From Aquiflexum gelatinilyticum (GTDB lineage Bacteria > Bacteroidota > Bacteroidia > Cytophagales > Cyclobacteriaceae), in assembly GCF_024741135.1 (NCBI RefSeq), contig NZ_JANSUY010000004.1, forward strand, positions 248,001 through 312,000: DNA of 64,000 nt, given 5' to 3'. How positions within the stretch are numbered: the first letter of the stretch is position 1; the number at the start of each line of letters is the position of its first letter. Position numbers and translations under genes: made by a program. Of the stretch, positions 16,074 to 24,405 are shown in pieces. The notes under the pieces are model-generated. The model saw only the letters and a program-made list of their open reading frames with translations, was not told where the DNA came from and did not search any database.

Positions 16074-16751
16074 TTAGATTCCACCATATAGTTTGAATGT
16101 CATATTCCTTAAAGAAGGATTATTGACCGCATAGTGCATCGCTTCTGCGATCTCAGCAGGACTTACCCACTTTGAAAAATCGGCATCAGGCATTGATTCC
16201 CTGTTTGCCTGCGTATCGATGATACTTGGAACAAAGACATGTGCCCTAACCTTTTTATTTTTCGCATCTTCGGCTACAAAATTGGCAAGTTCTACCACGA
16301 GTCTTTTACTCAATGCATATGCCACAACGTTTTTTGCATCTTCAGGTTGCAGGGCAGGACGGGCCCCAATGAATAAAAAATCTCCAAAATCCGCTTTCTT
16401 CATCAAAGGCAAAAAGTTTTTGACCATGTTGAATGCTGAATAAAAATTGAGTTTGATCATTTTATCCAAGTCTTCCAAACCGGTATGCTCGATATCTCCT
16501 CCTGCATATCCCCCAACCAATAATCCAATAGCATCAACCTCTCCATATTGCATGACATAATCATTTGCAAAATCCTTTACGGCCGTTTCATCCGTGACAT
16601 CCACCTCATAGACATCGTCGGCTTCCTCTACGGTCTCGCCCGAACCAGGCAAAACGGTCGCAATTACTCTATAACCTTCCCTCTTAAATTTTTCAACGAC
16701 TGCTTTACCCAGATTTCCTGCAGCACCCGTGATAATTAAATTCCTTTCCAT
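16074..16751 (-). CDS. SDR-family NAD(P)-dependent oxidoreductase
   Basis: A 225-residue Rossmann-fold short-chain dehydrogenase. It has the cofactor loop ITGAAGNLGKAVVEKF at residues 7-22, a VDVTD acid for the adenine, LVGGYAGG in place of NNAG, and the catalytic YALSK near residue 146. Substrate is unknown. It heads an operon with two exported proteins, an odd combination with no clear pathway. It is transcribed away from the mscS-like gene, with a 61-base shared upstream region. Confidence 0.9.
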   Translation of the reverse strand: MERNLIITGAAGNLGKAVVEKFKREGYRVIATVLPGSGETVEEADDVYEVDVTDETAVKDFANDYVMQYGEVDAIGLLVGGYAGGDIEHTGLEDLDKMIKLNFYSAFNMVKNFLPLMKKADFGDFLFIGARPALQPEDAKNVVAYALSKRLVVELANFVAEDAKNKKVRAHVFVPSIIDTQANRESMPDADFSKWVSPAEIAEAMHYAVNNPSLRNMTFKLYGGI

Positions 16752-16812
16752 AAATCAATCTTTTTTTTGTTTCTATTACTTTTACTAAAGTTAACCTATA
16801 CTTTTCTTTTCC

Positions 16813-17688
16813 ATGGAAATACAAAAATCCCTACTTCAAACCATCGAGTCCAAAAAGAAAAGGGTCTTTATTCTGAAATTGGTCATTTACCTGTTACTTC
16901 TTTTGGGTGCAAGGTTAATTCCCGAAATTCAGGATTACCTCAGCCGATATCCCAATCTGAACAGTATCCACCGAGCAATGCTTTTTTTACTGGGAGGCAA
17001 TATCCTCATTTCCTTGGCCAGACTGCTTACCGCCCGCATTTATTTAAGAAAAAGCATGGACGAAAAGATCCACAGCAACTTCCTCCTTGGAATAGCTTGG
17101 ATTTCGAATATACTCAATTCAGTGGTTTTTGTCATAGCATTGATGCTTGCTTTTGATATCAGACCCTTGGAATTTCTTACAAGCCTGACTATCGTGGCTG
17201 CAGCAATAGCCATCCTTACCAAAGATTACGTCAATAATATCATCAATGGTTTGATCATCATGTTTACCGATCAGTTTTCTCTGGGTGACACCATCAAAAT
17301 AGGTGAAAACACAGGGGTTATTGAAGACATCACCCTTCTAAATGTAGTGATCAAAAAAGACGACGGATACAAAACCATTATCCCAAACAACCTTGTTCTT
17401 GGCGTTCAGGTGACCAATTTAAGCAGATTGGACCACAGAAAAATTGATTTTCATATGGAATTGCCCTATCATCTAAAGTTTAATCTTGCCGGAATAGAAT
17501 CGAACTTATTGGCGGGTTTTGGAAAAAGAATAAAGGAAAAAGAAGTCGCTAATATCAAAGTTGAATTGGTGGCCATCCAAAAGGAAGTCTATACCATCAA
17601 AGTTTCATTAGAAGCCGCAATCCATCAGGAAAATGAAATAAAATCAGAACTCCATCAGCACCTTTTAGATCTAGTAAATGAAAACTGA
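16813..17688 (+). CDS. MscS-family small-conductance mechanosensitive channel
   Basis: A 291-residue inner-membrane channel that releases solutes on hypo-osmotic shock. Three hydrophobic segments are visible (about 20-38, 55-75 and 95-115). A pore-lining TM3-like stretch LEFLTSLTIVAAAIAILTKDYVNNIINGLIIMF follows, then the MscS beta domain with FSLGDTIKIGENTGVIEDITLLNVVIKKDDGYKTIIPNN. It is close in length to E. coli MscS (286). It overlaps the next gene by 11 bases. Confidence 0.92.
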   Translation: MEIQKSLLQTIESKKKRVFILKLVIYLLLLLGARLIPEIQDYLSRYPNLNSIHRAMLFLLGGNILISLARLLTARIYLRKSMDEKIHSNFLLGIAWISNILNSVVFVIALMLAFDIRPLEFLTSLTIVAAAIAILTKDYVNNIINGLIIMFTDQFSLGDTIKIGENTGVIEDITLLNVVIKKDDGYKTIIPNNLVLGVQVTNLSRLDHRKIDFHMELPYHLKFNLAGIESNLLAGFGKRIKEKEVANIKVELVAIQKEVYTIKVSLEAAIHQENEIKSELHQHLLDLVNEN

Positions 17689-18019
17689 CAAGGAAAATTA
17701 TTTTGATCTGGTATATCAGGTCGTCCGGTTGATTCCAAAAGGGAAGGTGACTTCGTATGGAACCATTGCCAATTATCTTGGATTGAAAAGCGGTGCAAGA
17801 ATGGTTGGATATGCCATGAACGCCTGTCACTCGCAACCTGATGTTCCTGCCCATAGGGTCGTTAACCGGGCAGGTCTTTTGACCGGAAAACACCACTTTT
17901 CTTCCCCTGAAAGGATGCAGCAGCTCTTAGAATCAGAAGGCATCACAGTAGTGAATGATAAAATCCAGGATTTTGAACTTCATTTTTGGAATCCTTCAGA
18001 AATAAAATTAGACGAATAA
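17678..18019 (+). CDS. Alkyltransferase-like protein (MGMT fold, catalytic Cys replaced by Ala)
   Basis: A 113-residue DNA-repair protein related to the C-terminal domain of O6-alkylguanine-DNA alkyltransferase. The helix-turn-helix and recognition features are present (PKGKVTSYGTIANYLGL, ARMVGYAMNAC). The active-site PCHRV is PAHRVV here, so it cannot accept alkyl groups. Such ATL proteins bind O6-alkylguanine and channel it to nucleotide excision repair. The gene overlaps the mscS-like gene by 11 bases and should be co-transcribed with it. Confidence 0.92.
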   Translation: MKTDKENYFDLVYQVVRLIPKGKVTSYGTIANYLGLKSGARMVGYAMNACHSQPDVPAHRVVNRAGLLTGKHHFSSPERMQQLLESEGITVVNDKIQDFELHFWNPSEIKLDE

Positions 18020-18130
18020 ATCATCTTTTTTAAGCCAATTAAGCAGGTTTTCTGTTTTTTTTACAAATTTTTATCCACTAAAACACAAAAGTGTATGCTT
18101 TTTGCAATATCCAATCAAAATTCATTGATT

Positions 18131-18496
18131 ATGGAAACAGCATTGAAAAGTCATATCGCAGAAAACCTAAGGAAGCACAGGGTGCTTAGAGGTTATACCC
18201 AGGAATACATCGCCGAATACCTTGGCAAAAAGGATTACACAGCTTATTCTCGCTATGAACAAGGCAGATCCAATCTCAAAATGGAAGATGCTATCCGACT
18301 TGCCGATTTGTATGAAGTAGATGTACAGGAATTGATTTCAAAAATTCCATCCGTCAATAATGGACATGAAACACAAAAAAAACAAAGCGGATTGGTTTCA
18401 ATATTGGTGGACTTGGATGGCAGTTCAGGGAAATTGGAAAGCAATATTCAAAGATTGAAGAAAATCAATGAACTGATCGCAAAACAAGAACTCTGA
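18131..18496 (+). CDS. XRE-family helix-turn-helix regulator
   Basis: A 121-residue protein (133 if the in-frame ATG at 18095 is used). The N-terminal HTH is IAENLRKHRVLRGYTQEYIAEYLGKKDYTAYSRYEQGRSNLKMEDAIRLADLYEVDVQELI. A short C-terminal coiled-coil (KLESNIQRLKKINELIAKQ) probably dimerises it. The METAL start at 18131 is preferred because the HTH family begins about here and the upstream codons look like leader sequence. The stop codon abuts the stop of the convergent symporter gene with no base between. Target genes are unknown. Confidence 0.82.
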   Translation: METALKSHIAENLRKHRVLRGYTQEYIAEYLGKKDYTAYSRYEQGRSNLKMEDAIRLADLYEVDVQELISKIPSVNNGHETQKKQSGLVSILVDLDGSSGKLESNIQRLKKINELIAKQEL

Positions 18497-19939
18497 TTAT
18501 TTTTTTCTGATCAAATAAAGACCTAAAAACATCAGAAGCCCATTGAGGATCAAAACTTCAAAACCAAACTTATAACCCCAAAGCAGCTGTTGTGAATTTT
18601 GGCTGATCGTAAAGGTCAAAAGGGGTGCTGCAACAGCAAGGTAAGGCACGAATTTATCCTTGAGTTTCCAATTGGTAAATAAGCCAAATGCATATAGGCC
18701 AAGTAACGGCCCATAGGTATACCCTGCAATGACAAAAACTGAATTAATGACACTTTGGTCATTGATCCACCTAAACATCAAAATCACAAAAAACATCAGG
18801 GCGGTAAAACCGATGTGAACCCTTTTTCTGACCTTAACCTGATCCTCTTTTTTATATTTTTTTTCGATTTCCAAAAAATCATAACAAAAAGAAGTTGTCA
18901 AGGCTGTAAGTGTGGAGTCTGCACTCGAATAGGCAGCCGCTGTAATACCCAAGATAAAAACAATTCCAACAAAAGAGCTGAAATAAGAAGTCGCCAGCAA
19001 AGGATATAAATCGTCTGATTTGGAAGGGATCGCTATCCCATTTGTTTCAGCATATAGATATAACAAAATTCCCAATGACAAAAAGAGTAAATTGACTACC
19101 ACCAGGATGATGGTAAACCAAAACATGTTTTTCTGGGCATCCCGAATATTGCGGCAGGTAAGGTTTTTTTGCATCATGTCCTGATCCAATCCTGTCATCA
19201 CGATGGTGATAAATGCACCTGAGGCAAACTGCTTGAAAAAATTGGTACCCGATTTCCAATCCCAATTGAAAATTTCGGACCGGGGATCATCGGCAATGGT
19301 TCCTATGTATTGTTTGATTGTCAAAATTCCCAAATCCTTTCCTATCAGGTAAATGCTGATGACCACTGCAAGCAACATAAACAGGGTCTGCAAGGTATCA
19401 GTCCAAACCACTGTTTTGATACCTCCACGGTGAGTATATAACCAAATCAAGGATACTGTAATCAATACAGAAACCCAAAACGGAATGCCCCAATTGTCAA
19501 ACAATACCAATTGCAGAACTCCTGCCACAAGAAAGACCCTGATAGAAGAACCCAATGTCCGGGAAAGGATAAAGAAAAAAGCTCCCGTCTTATATGACCA
19601 AAATCCGAACCTCTCATCCAAATAGGAATAAATGGAAACAAGGTTTAACCGATAGTACAATGGAAGCAGCACTTTTGCAATCACAAAATACCCCAAGGTA
19701 TACCCCAAGACGACCTGAAAATAATGAAAACTCGTATTGCCCACTTCTCCGGGTACGGATATGAATGTCACTCCTGAAAGCGAGGCACCTATCATCCCGA
19801 ATGCAACCAAAAACCAAGGTGATTGTCTGTCTCCTGTAAAAAAAGTGTCAGTGGAAACATTTCTTGAGGTAAACCAAGAAATCAAAAACAAGAGCGCAAA
19901 ATATGATGTTATGACGATTAAAACTAACTTTGGGTCCAT
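18497..19939 (-). CDS. Sodium:solute symporter (SSS family)
   Basis: A 480-residue integral membrane transporter with about 13 hydrophobic helices. SSS-family features include FTGDRQSPWFLVAFGMIGASLSGVTFISVPGEV near the start and GITAAAYSSADSTLTALTTSFCYDF in the middle, which carries the Ser/Thr residues of the sodium site. Substrate cannot be read from sequence; relatives move sugars, sialic acid, amino acids or proline. It is monocistronic and divergent from clpS. Confidence 0.92.
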   Translation of the reverse strand: MDPKLVLIVITSYFALLFLISWFTSRNVSTDTFFTGDRQSPWFLVAFGMIGASLSGVTFISVPGEVGNTSFHYFQVVLGYTLGYFVIAKVLLPLYYRLNLVSIYSYLDERFGFWSYKTGAFFFILSRTLGSSIRVFLVAGVLQLVLFDNWGIPFWVSVLITVSLIWLYTHRGGIKTVVWTDTLQTLFMLLAVVISIYLIGKDLGILTIKQYIGTIADDPRSEIFNWDWKSGTNFFKQFASGAFITIVMTGLDQDMMQKNLTCRNIRDAQKNMFWFTIILVVVNLLFLSLGILLYLYAETNGIAIPSKSDDLYPLLATSYFSSFVGIVFILGITAAAYSSADSTLTALTTSFCYDFLEIEKKYKKEDQVKVRKRVHIGFTALMFFVILMFRWINDQSVINSVFVIAGYTYGPLLGLYAFGLFTNWKLKDKFVPYLAVAAPLLTFTISQNSQQLLWGYKFGFEVLILNGLLMFLGLYLIRKK

Positions 19940-19980
19940 AGTGGCTTAAGGGTAGATTTCGCTAAATTGCCCATAATTAT

Positions 19981-19988
19981 TAAATTTG
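19981..19988 (+). promoter_or_regulatory. -7 box very close to the clpS start
   Basis: TAAATTTG matches TAnnTTTG and ends four bases before ATG 19993. If active, the transcript is leaderless or nearly so, or translation really begins at the in-frame ATG 20020. Confidence 0.5.
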
Positions 19989-19992
19989 CAAA

Positions 19993-20286
19993 ATGAATTA
20001 CCATACACAGGCATATCCAATGCAGGAAGAGGTTGAAGTCCTTTTGGAGGAATTGATCGACATTGAAGAGTGTGAGTTGGTAGTGTTCAATGATGATGTC
20101 AATACTTTTGAACATGTCGCCAAGATTCTCATCAAAGTATGTCAGCATACTCCCGAACAGGCAGAACAGTGCACTTTGATTATTCATTACAAAGGAAAAT
20201 GTACCGTCAAAAAAGGAAGCCGTTCCAAATTAAAACCCATGTGCGAGGCAATTTTGGATGCCGGCATCCAAGCAGCCATCGTCTAA
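19993..20286 (+). CDS. clpS: ATP-dependent Clp protease adaptor ClpS
   Basis: ClpS is the N-recognin that delivers N-degron substrates to ClpA/ClpC-ClpP. The 97-residue protein shows [47 protein letters not shown], the N-end-residue pocket and Clp-binding face. The N-terminal 20 residues are variable, and ATG 20020 (88 residues) is a possible alternative because of the promoter box at 19981. Its 3' end overlaps recR if the latter begins at 20258. Confidence 0.93.
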   Translation: MNYHTQAYPMQEEVEVLLEELIDIEECELVVFNDDVNTFEHVAKILIKVCQHTPEQAEQCTLIIHYKGKCTVKKGSRSKLKPMCEAILDAGIQAAIV

Positions 20287-20920
20287 CCCATCCGGAAAAG
20301 TGAATTTCCCCTCCAAACTGATTGAAGAAGCAGTCAATGAAATCAGCCGTCTGCCGGGAATAGGCAAAAAGACGGCGCTTAGGCTTGCACTTCACCTCCT
20401 CAAGCAAAAAGAAAATGTCACCGAAGAGTTGACAAAATCTTTGCTTTCCCTCAGAAAAGACATCAAATATTGTGGCATTTGTCATAACATCTCCGACTCC
20501 GATGTATGCAGCATCTGTGCAGGTAAGCGGAGAGAAAGAGGCATTATCTGTGTGGTAGAGGACATTCCGGATGTCCTTGCCATCGAAAACACCTCCCAAT
20601 ACAATGGCTTATACCATGTTCTCGGAGGGGTAATTTCTCCCATACAGGGCATTGGGCCCGATGACTTAAAGATCGAAAGCCTGATCAACAGAATCGCCCA
20701 AAGTCCGGAAAATGAAAAAGTTAAAGAAGTCATCCTTGCCCTTCCCGCTACCATGGAAGGTGACACCACCTCATTTTTCATAACCAGAAGACTTAAGGAG
20801 TTTGGCATCAAAGTCAGTACCATAGCGAGGGGAATCCCTGTAGGCGGAGAATTGGAATATACCGATGAAGTGACCTTAGGAAGGAGTATTCTGACACGTG
20901 TAAATTATTCGGCCGAATAG
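20258..20920 (+). CDS. recR: Recombination protein RecR
   Basis: RecR works with RecF and RecO to load RecA at gaps. The protein has the helix-hairpin-helix [19 protein letters not shown], the C4 zinc finger [16 protein letters not shown], a Toprim domain starting [15 protein letters not shown], and the ending [22 protein letters not shown]. Start choice is open: ATG 20258 overlaps clpS by 29 bases and gives 220 residues. GTG 20300 gives 206 residues, the usual RecR length, and begins directly at the conserved [12 protein letters not shown] consider 20300 slightly more likely. Confidence 0.93.
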   Translation: MPASKQPSSNPSGKVNFPSKLIEEAVNEISRLPGIGKKTALRLALHLLKQKENVTEELTKSLLSLRKDIKYCGICHNISDSDVCSICAGKRRERGIICVVEDIPDVLAIENTSQYNGLYHVLGGVISPIQGIGPDDLKIESLINRIAQSPENEKVKEVILALPATMEGDTTSFFITRRLKEFGIKVSTIARGIPVGGELEYTDEVTLGRSILTRVNYSAE

Positions 20921-20928
20921 CGATTTTC

Positions 20929-20960
20929 TTTTGTCTGATCCAAAAGCATTTCTATATTTG
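20929..20960 (+). promoter_or_regulatory. Promoter of tRNA-Ala
   Basis: TTTTG ending at 20933, a 19-base spacer, then TATATTTG (20953-20960). Both boxes match the Bacteroidota consensus, and the mature tRNA starts 17 bases later. Confidence 0.8.
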
Positions 20961-20976
20961 CAGACCAATTAAAAAC

Positions 20977-21050
20977 GGGGGATTAGCTCAGCTGGCTAGA
21001 GCACTACGCTGGCAGTGTAGGGGTCATCGGTTCGAATCCGTTATCCTCCA
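20977..21050 (+). tRNA. tRNA-Ala (GGC)
   Basis: Acceptor GGGGGAT/ATCCTCC with a G3:U70 pair, the alanine identity element, and discriminator A. The D-arm is AGCTCAGCTGGCTAGAGC, the anticodon loop CTGGCAG gives GGC, and the T-loop is GGTTCGAATCC. CCA is not encoded. Confidence 0.97.
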
Positions 21051-21052
21051 CT

Positions 21053-21083
21053 AAAAGACTCACAGAAATGTGGGTCTTTTTTT
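21053..21083 (+). terminator. Terminator of tRNA-Ala
   Basis: AAGACTCAC pairs with GTGGGTCTT (one G:T pair) across an AGAAAT loop; a T-run follows. Confidence 0.88.
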
Positions 21084-21122
21084 AATTTACTGCTTGAGAA
21101 AAGCACAAATTGAAATCCAAAA

Positions 21123-21155
21123 AAAAGCCTGATACCCTTGCGGCATCAGGCTTTT
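21123..21155 (-). terminator. Terminator of the DUF805 gene
   Basis: The 11-bp stem AAAAGCCTGAT/ATCAGGCTTTT is followed by T-rich sequence on the minus strand. It lies 20 bases after the DUF805 stop. Confidence 0.88.
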
Positions 21156-21174
21156 CTGATTTTTTGAGAAGATT

Positions 21175-21561
21175 CTACGAAAGTGCCACTTCATTCCCAA
21201 TTCCTTTGGGGTTTTTGCCATATTTATTTCGGCCGGGCTGACCGTCTGTCACCATCAATACCAATAACCAAACGCTCCCAATAATCGGAATGAGAACAAT
21301 GAAATAAAACCATCCGCTTTTCCCCACATCGTGAAGCCTTCTCACTGTTACCGCCAAGCCCGGAATGATCATGGCCAATATCGATACAAAGTAAAGAGGC
21401 CCGATTCCGGTGTCCTCGATGGTAATGCCAAGCAAATTGTCAAGTATTACAGCCAAAACAAGGAAAATAAAATAAAACAAATAAAAAAACCAATACTCGC
21501 TCCTTCTTGCTCTTCCGGTAAAAGTCGCATAATTTTTCATTGCACTGATGAAATAATCCAT
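21175..21561 (-). CDS. DUF805 membrane protein
   Basis: A 128-residue inner-membrane protein of the DUF805 family. It has the characteristic start MKNYATFTGRARRSEYWFFYLF, three to four hydrophobic helices, the conserved AVTVRRLHDVGKSGWF and a final helix before DGQPGRNKYG. Function is unknown. ATG 21561 is chosen: the longer frame to 21729 adds a Ser/Arg-rich stretch unlike the family and crosses a hairpin (21699-21723). Confidence 0.9.
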   Translation of the reverse strand: MDYFISAMKNYATFTGRARRSEYWFFYLFYFIFLVLAVILDNLLGITIEDTGIGPLYFVSILAMIIPGLAVTVRRLHDVGKSGWFYFIVLIPIIGSVWLLVLMVTDGQPGRNKYGKNPKGIGNEVALS

Positions 21562-21899
21562 AACACTAGTTGGGTAAAATCTTTTCCTACTCGTATGGCT
21601 TTTCGGATACGCCCCGTTTGTTATGGTCTCTGGACTCCATCTTAGATTAAGGTATCGGGGCAGCGGGCAATGTTGGCTTGACAAAGTCCAAAAAACAGAC
21701 TTCCTATTCCTAAAGTAGGAAGTATTCAATAACCAAACAATAGTTATTCTGCTTTTACAGTAAAGTTTTCCTAAAATTCTTTTATAAGATGAATTGAAAA
21801 AAATACATTGATTCTATTCGGGATTTTTTAATCAAAAGCCCTTTTGCATAAAGGCAAAACAAGCCATCGTGGAAAGGAAGATGAATGGAGTCAGATGGT
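21562..21899. other. Intergenic region with a perfect hairpin
   Basis: This is the 338-base gap upstream of the DUF805 gene. ACTTCCTA (21699-21706) pairs with TAGGAAGT (21716-21723) in a perfect 8-bp stem with a 9-base loop. No T-run follows on either side, so it is more likely an operator or mRNA leader hairpin than a terminator. No consensus promoter was found in the rest. Confidence 0.4.
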
Positions 21900-22991
21900 T
21901 TATTTCCTACAATTGGAATAAATATTGTCCCTGAATTTTTTGTCGTCTTTGAGGATATCAAAATAGGCAGTCAGGAATTTTTTGGTGGCTTCCTGTTCAT
22001 TCGTACTCAATAATGAAGCTATTTTCCCATAGGAATCCCAGATATTTGGCTCTATGGACAGGTAATATTCTCTGGTGTTTTTAAATAACTCCTCCTCTCT
22101 GCAGACCCCCCAATAGTAGCGTTCGGTCACGGAATTGATCGGAATCAACGGATTGACCACGGCATAGGGGGCATTTACCAATCCCGACATGTCAAAGTCG
22201 TAGCATAAGGGAATGTAATCTTTGTTGGCGAGCTGCATGACAGCAATGTTATGTTGGACTACAGTGGACCAATCTGTATTTCCGATCATGTATTGGAAAA
22301 AATCCTGTCTGATCGAAACCGTGTCCTTGAATCTGTAGGGATTCAGTTGAACGTCTTTTTTCATGGTGGCCTCAAACCTATCCGCAATTTCAGAATCATC
22401 TTCAATCAAAAATGCTTTGATTTCAAATGACTTTTCTTGCTTTCCGCTTCTGTCAGTAATAGTGAGGTTCACCAATCGGGTATGGAAATGATAGGGCGAG
22501 ACCTCCTCATACATTTTGTAGATCATGTATTCTTTTAAAGTCAGGTCATCTGCTGCTTTGTTGTTTTGACATGGCATTACCAATTTCAATGTTTTGTTTC
22601 CTTTAAAAACAGTCCCTTCCCTTTCCTTTTTGTCTATCTTGATTTTGAGGGGTGTGAAAAAGCAATGGTCTTTGCGGAAGTTTCCTCTGGCAAACAATTC
22701 AACCTGGAGTGAATCCCACTCACCGGAATTGTCTTTGTAATACAGCCATTCTTGGGAAACGGAAGTTTCTTTATCGGATTTTTTCACATCCTTAAAAGAA
22801 AAACCCAACCTGATATCCAATATCTCTTCTGTCCTGAAAAGTTTTGATACGTCATCTTCCTGAGAATTGGATTCTGAAATTGATCCCAAAAAGGCAAAAA
22901 TTAAGAAAGCGGGAAAAATCCATGTAGGTACTTTCAGGATTTTGGTTGGTTTAGAAATCGAAAATGCCGGTACTAAAAATGATTTTTCCAT
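21900..22991 (-). CDS. Exported CotH-kinase-like protein of unknown function
   Basis: A 363-residue protein with an N-terminal hydrophobic segment (TWIFPAFLIFAFLGSISESNS), so exported or membrane-anchored. The family is not firmly recognised. The segment FFQYMIGNTDWSTVVQHNIAVM followed by PLCYDFDMSGLVNAPYA resembles the CotH/secreted-kinase pattern, in which Asp and Asn of the catalytic loop are followed by a D-x-D metal-binding motif. The N-terminal half has beta-rich segments with RGNFRKDHCFFTPLKIKI. It lies 59 bases downstream of the Pycsar-type TM gene on the same strand, so they probably form an operon. Kinase activity is an inference from motif spacing only. Confidence 0.7.
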   Translation of the reverse strand: MEKSFLVPAFSISKPTKILKVPTWIFPAFLIFAFLGSISESNSQEDDVSKLFRTEEILDIRLGFSFKDVKKSDKETSVSQEWLYYKDNSGEWDSLQVELFARGNFRKDHCFFTPLKIKIDKKEREGTVFKGNKTLKLVMPCQNNKAADDLTLKEYMIYKMYEEVSPYHFHTRLVNLTITDRSGKQEKSFEIKAFLIEDDSEIADRFEATMKKDVQLNPYRFKDTVSIRQDFFQYMIGNTDWSTVVQHNIAVMQLANKDYIPLCYDFDMSGLVNAPYAVVNPLIPINSVTERYYWGVCREEELFKNTREYYLSIEPNIWDSYGKIASLLSTNEQEATKKFLTAYFDILKDDKKFRDNIYSNCRK

Positions 22992-23050
22992 AAGTCATTC
23001 ATATATTAAATACTGTGAAAATCTGAATTCATTACCAAAGTCCCATCCAA

Positions 23051-23626
23051 TCATGAAGCCACGATCAGATGGACCAAAAATGTAACCACACCTACTCCCA
23101 ATCCTAGGATGAAAACGTTGTAGGCATGTCCTAGGAGGTTATATTTTCTGTTCAAAACTTTGCCTTGATAAAAAAGTGCAATTGACATTTGTTGGTTTAT
23201 TTCCTCCTTCGATGGTAAAATCCTATCGATTTCTTTGAGGTATTCGTCAAGGTTATAGGTAGCACTCTCTCCAAAAAACAGCATACTTGATTTTCCTTTT
23301 TCTTGGGTCTTTTGGTTTTTGCCTAAGATTTTTGGTTTTGCAGCACGGACAGCGAGAATGGTTGAGGCAAGGCAAGTGGAAAGCAATAACAAAATGGGGA
23401 TAAGCGTCATGGGTCCCCGTACATCCAATTGGTGGGAAATCGTACCGTATCCTGTGATGGCAATAATCGAGGAAATGACGAGCGCATTGATGCTGATGAT
23501 CATATTGGCTTTGTTATCCGCGATCTGGAGGAGGTTACAGTTGTTTTTGAAAGTTACCCGATAGAAAGTCTGTCTTTCTCTTTCGGTTTTATCCTTTTCT
23601 TTCTTTACAGGTATTATTTCTTCCAT
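23051..23626 (-). CDS. Pycsar-type transmembrane effector (PycTM/DUF5706-like), orphan
   Basis: A 191-residue membrane protein. Its cytoplasmic N-terminal segment FYRVTFKNNCNLLQIADNKANMIISINALVISSIIA resembles the nucleotide-responsive PycTM family, with the AD-x-KA core. Helices lie at about 45-65, 78-98 and 165-190; a SMLFFGESATYNLDEYLKEI loop and DRILPSKEEINQQM...YQGKVLNRKYNLL helix lie between. In Pycsar defence, such effectors are triggered by cCMP or cUMP made by a cyclase and damage the membrane. No cyclase gene is present here, so this may be an unrelated housekeeping use of the fold or a split system. Confidence 0.72.
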   Translation of the reverse strand: MEEIIPVKKEKDKTERERQTFYRVTFKNNCNLLQIADNKANMIISINALVISSIIAITGYGTISHQLDVRGPMTLIPILLLLSTCLASTILAVRAAKPKILGKNQKTQEKGKSSMLFFGESATYNLDEYLKEIDRILPSKEEINQQMSIALFYQGKVLNRKYNLLGHAYNVFILGLGVGVVTFLVHLIVAS

Positions 23627-23701
23627 TGTTTATTGTTTTGTCAATCCTGAATTTACAAAATAATTATTCAACAAATCCAGCGTTGGCTTCATTTTCATTT
23701 T

Positions 23702-24274
23702 TTAAGGGGCAATCCAAGAAATATCCCAATTTCCTTCTTTTGAATTCATGACAATGCGGAGATGCTCCATGCCATTCAGCTGCAATGCTTCTATTTCTGT
23801 TGGTGTGATTTTGATAAGGGTAAAATTGGAATCTGTTAATGGTTCATTCCATGTAAATGCTTCTCTAGGATCCTGAATCGCAGTCCCAGGGGCAAGGACT
23901 TGGTTATATGCTTTTCGCGCATCACCCTGGATTTTGGACCAAAAGGTAGCTGTCAGCTCATCGTTTCTTTTGATTTCAGCCTTGCCGGTAACCTTTACCT
24001 GAATCCTTTTGGCAGGATGGTAAAACAACAAGACCGCGTCAGGAAAAACGGTCAACTGCTGTACTTTTGAGGTTCGGGCATCAGTAAAAAGATAAAAATT
24101 CAACGCTTCATCCACTGATCTCAAAACAAGATACCTGGCATCAATACCATTTTCAGATTTGGTGGCAAGTGTAACAAAACGAAACGGATGCTTTGGATCC
24201 AAAGCTCCCCTGTTTAATTCATGTTTTATTGATTGGAATATTTCTTCCAATGAATTCTCTTGGGTGAAAAGCAT
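23702..24274 (-). CDS. Pyridoxamine 5'-phosphate oxidase-family FMN-binding protein
   Basis: A 190-residue split-barrel flavoprotein. Features are PFRFVTLATKSENGIDARYLVLRSVD, FYLFTDARTSKVQQLTVFPDAVLLFYHPAKRIQVKVTGKAEI (FMN phosphate and dimer contacts), and a C-terminal strand MEHLRIVMN. It resembles the general stress or PNPOx-like subgroup rather than PdxH, since the PdxH C-terminal RRLSP-like end is missing. ATG 24274 is chosen; the longer frame to 24349 runs through the promoter box and a terminator. Confidence 0.86.
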   Translation of the reverse strand: MLFTQENSLEEIFQSIKHELNRGALDPKHPFRFVTLATKSENGIDARYLVLRSVDEALNFYLFTDARTSKVQQLTVFPDAVLLFYHPAKRIQVKVTGKAEIKRNDELTATFWSKIQGDARKAYNQVLAPGTAIQDPREAFTWNEPLTDSNFTLIKITPTEIEALQLNGMEHLRIVMNSKEGNWDISWIAP

Positions 24275-24310
24275 AATATTTGTAGGACGACGTAAAATCA
24301 AAACTCCAAC

Positions 24311-24318
24311 CAAAGGTA
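24311..24318 (-). promoter_or_regulatory. -7 box of the PNPOx-family gene
   Basis: On the minus strand TACCTTTG, 37 bases before ATG 24274. A TTTTG-like -33 lies at a short 17-base spacing. Confidence 0.5.
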
Positions 24319-24334
24319 TTGGTTTGAATGCCAA

Positions 24335-24374
24335 ACAAAAAACCTGCACTGAATCAGATTCCGTGCAGGTTTTT
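24335..24374. terminator. Strong hairpin between clpB and the PNPOx-family gene
   Basis: AAAAACCTGCAC (24338-24349) pairs with GTGCAGGTTTTT (24363-24374). It lies within the 131-base gap downstream of clpB, whose stop is at 24406. On the minus strand the poly-T lies at the 3' side of the stem, as expected for a clpB terminator. Confidence 0.85.
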
Positions 24375-24405
24375 GCATCAAATTTACCTTTACCGCTTTA
24401 GTCGA

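Noticed and set aside
21562-21729. N-terminal extension of the DUF805 protein
   Set aside because: Ser/Arg-rich residues unlike the family and crossing a perfect hairpin; the conserved start at 21561 is preferred.
21900-23626. Complete Pycsar defence system
   Set aside because: No nucleotide cyclase gene is present near the effector-like gene, so a functional Pycsar call is not supported.
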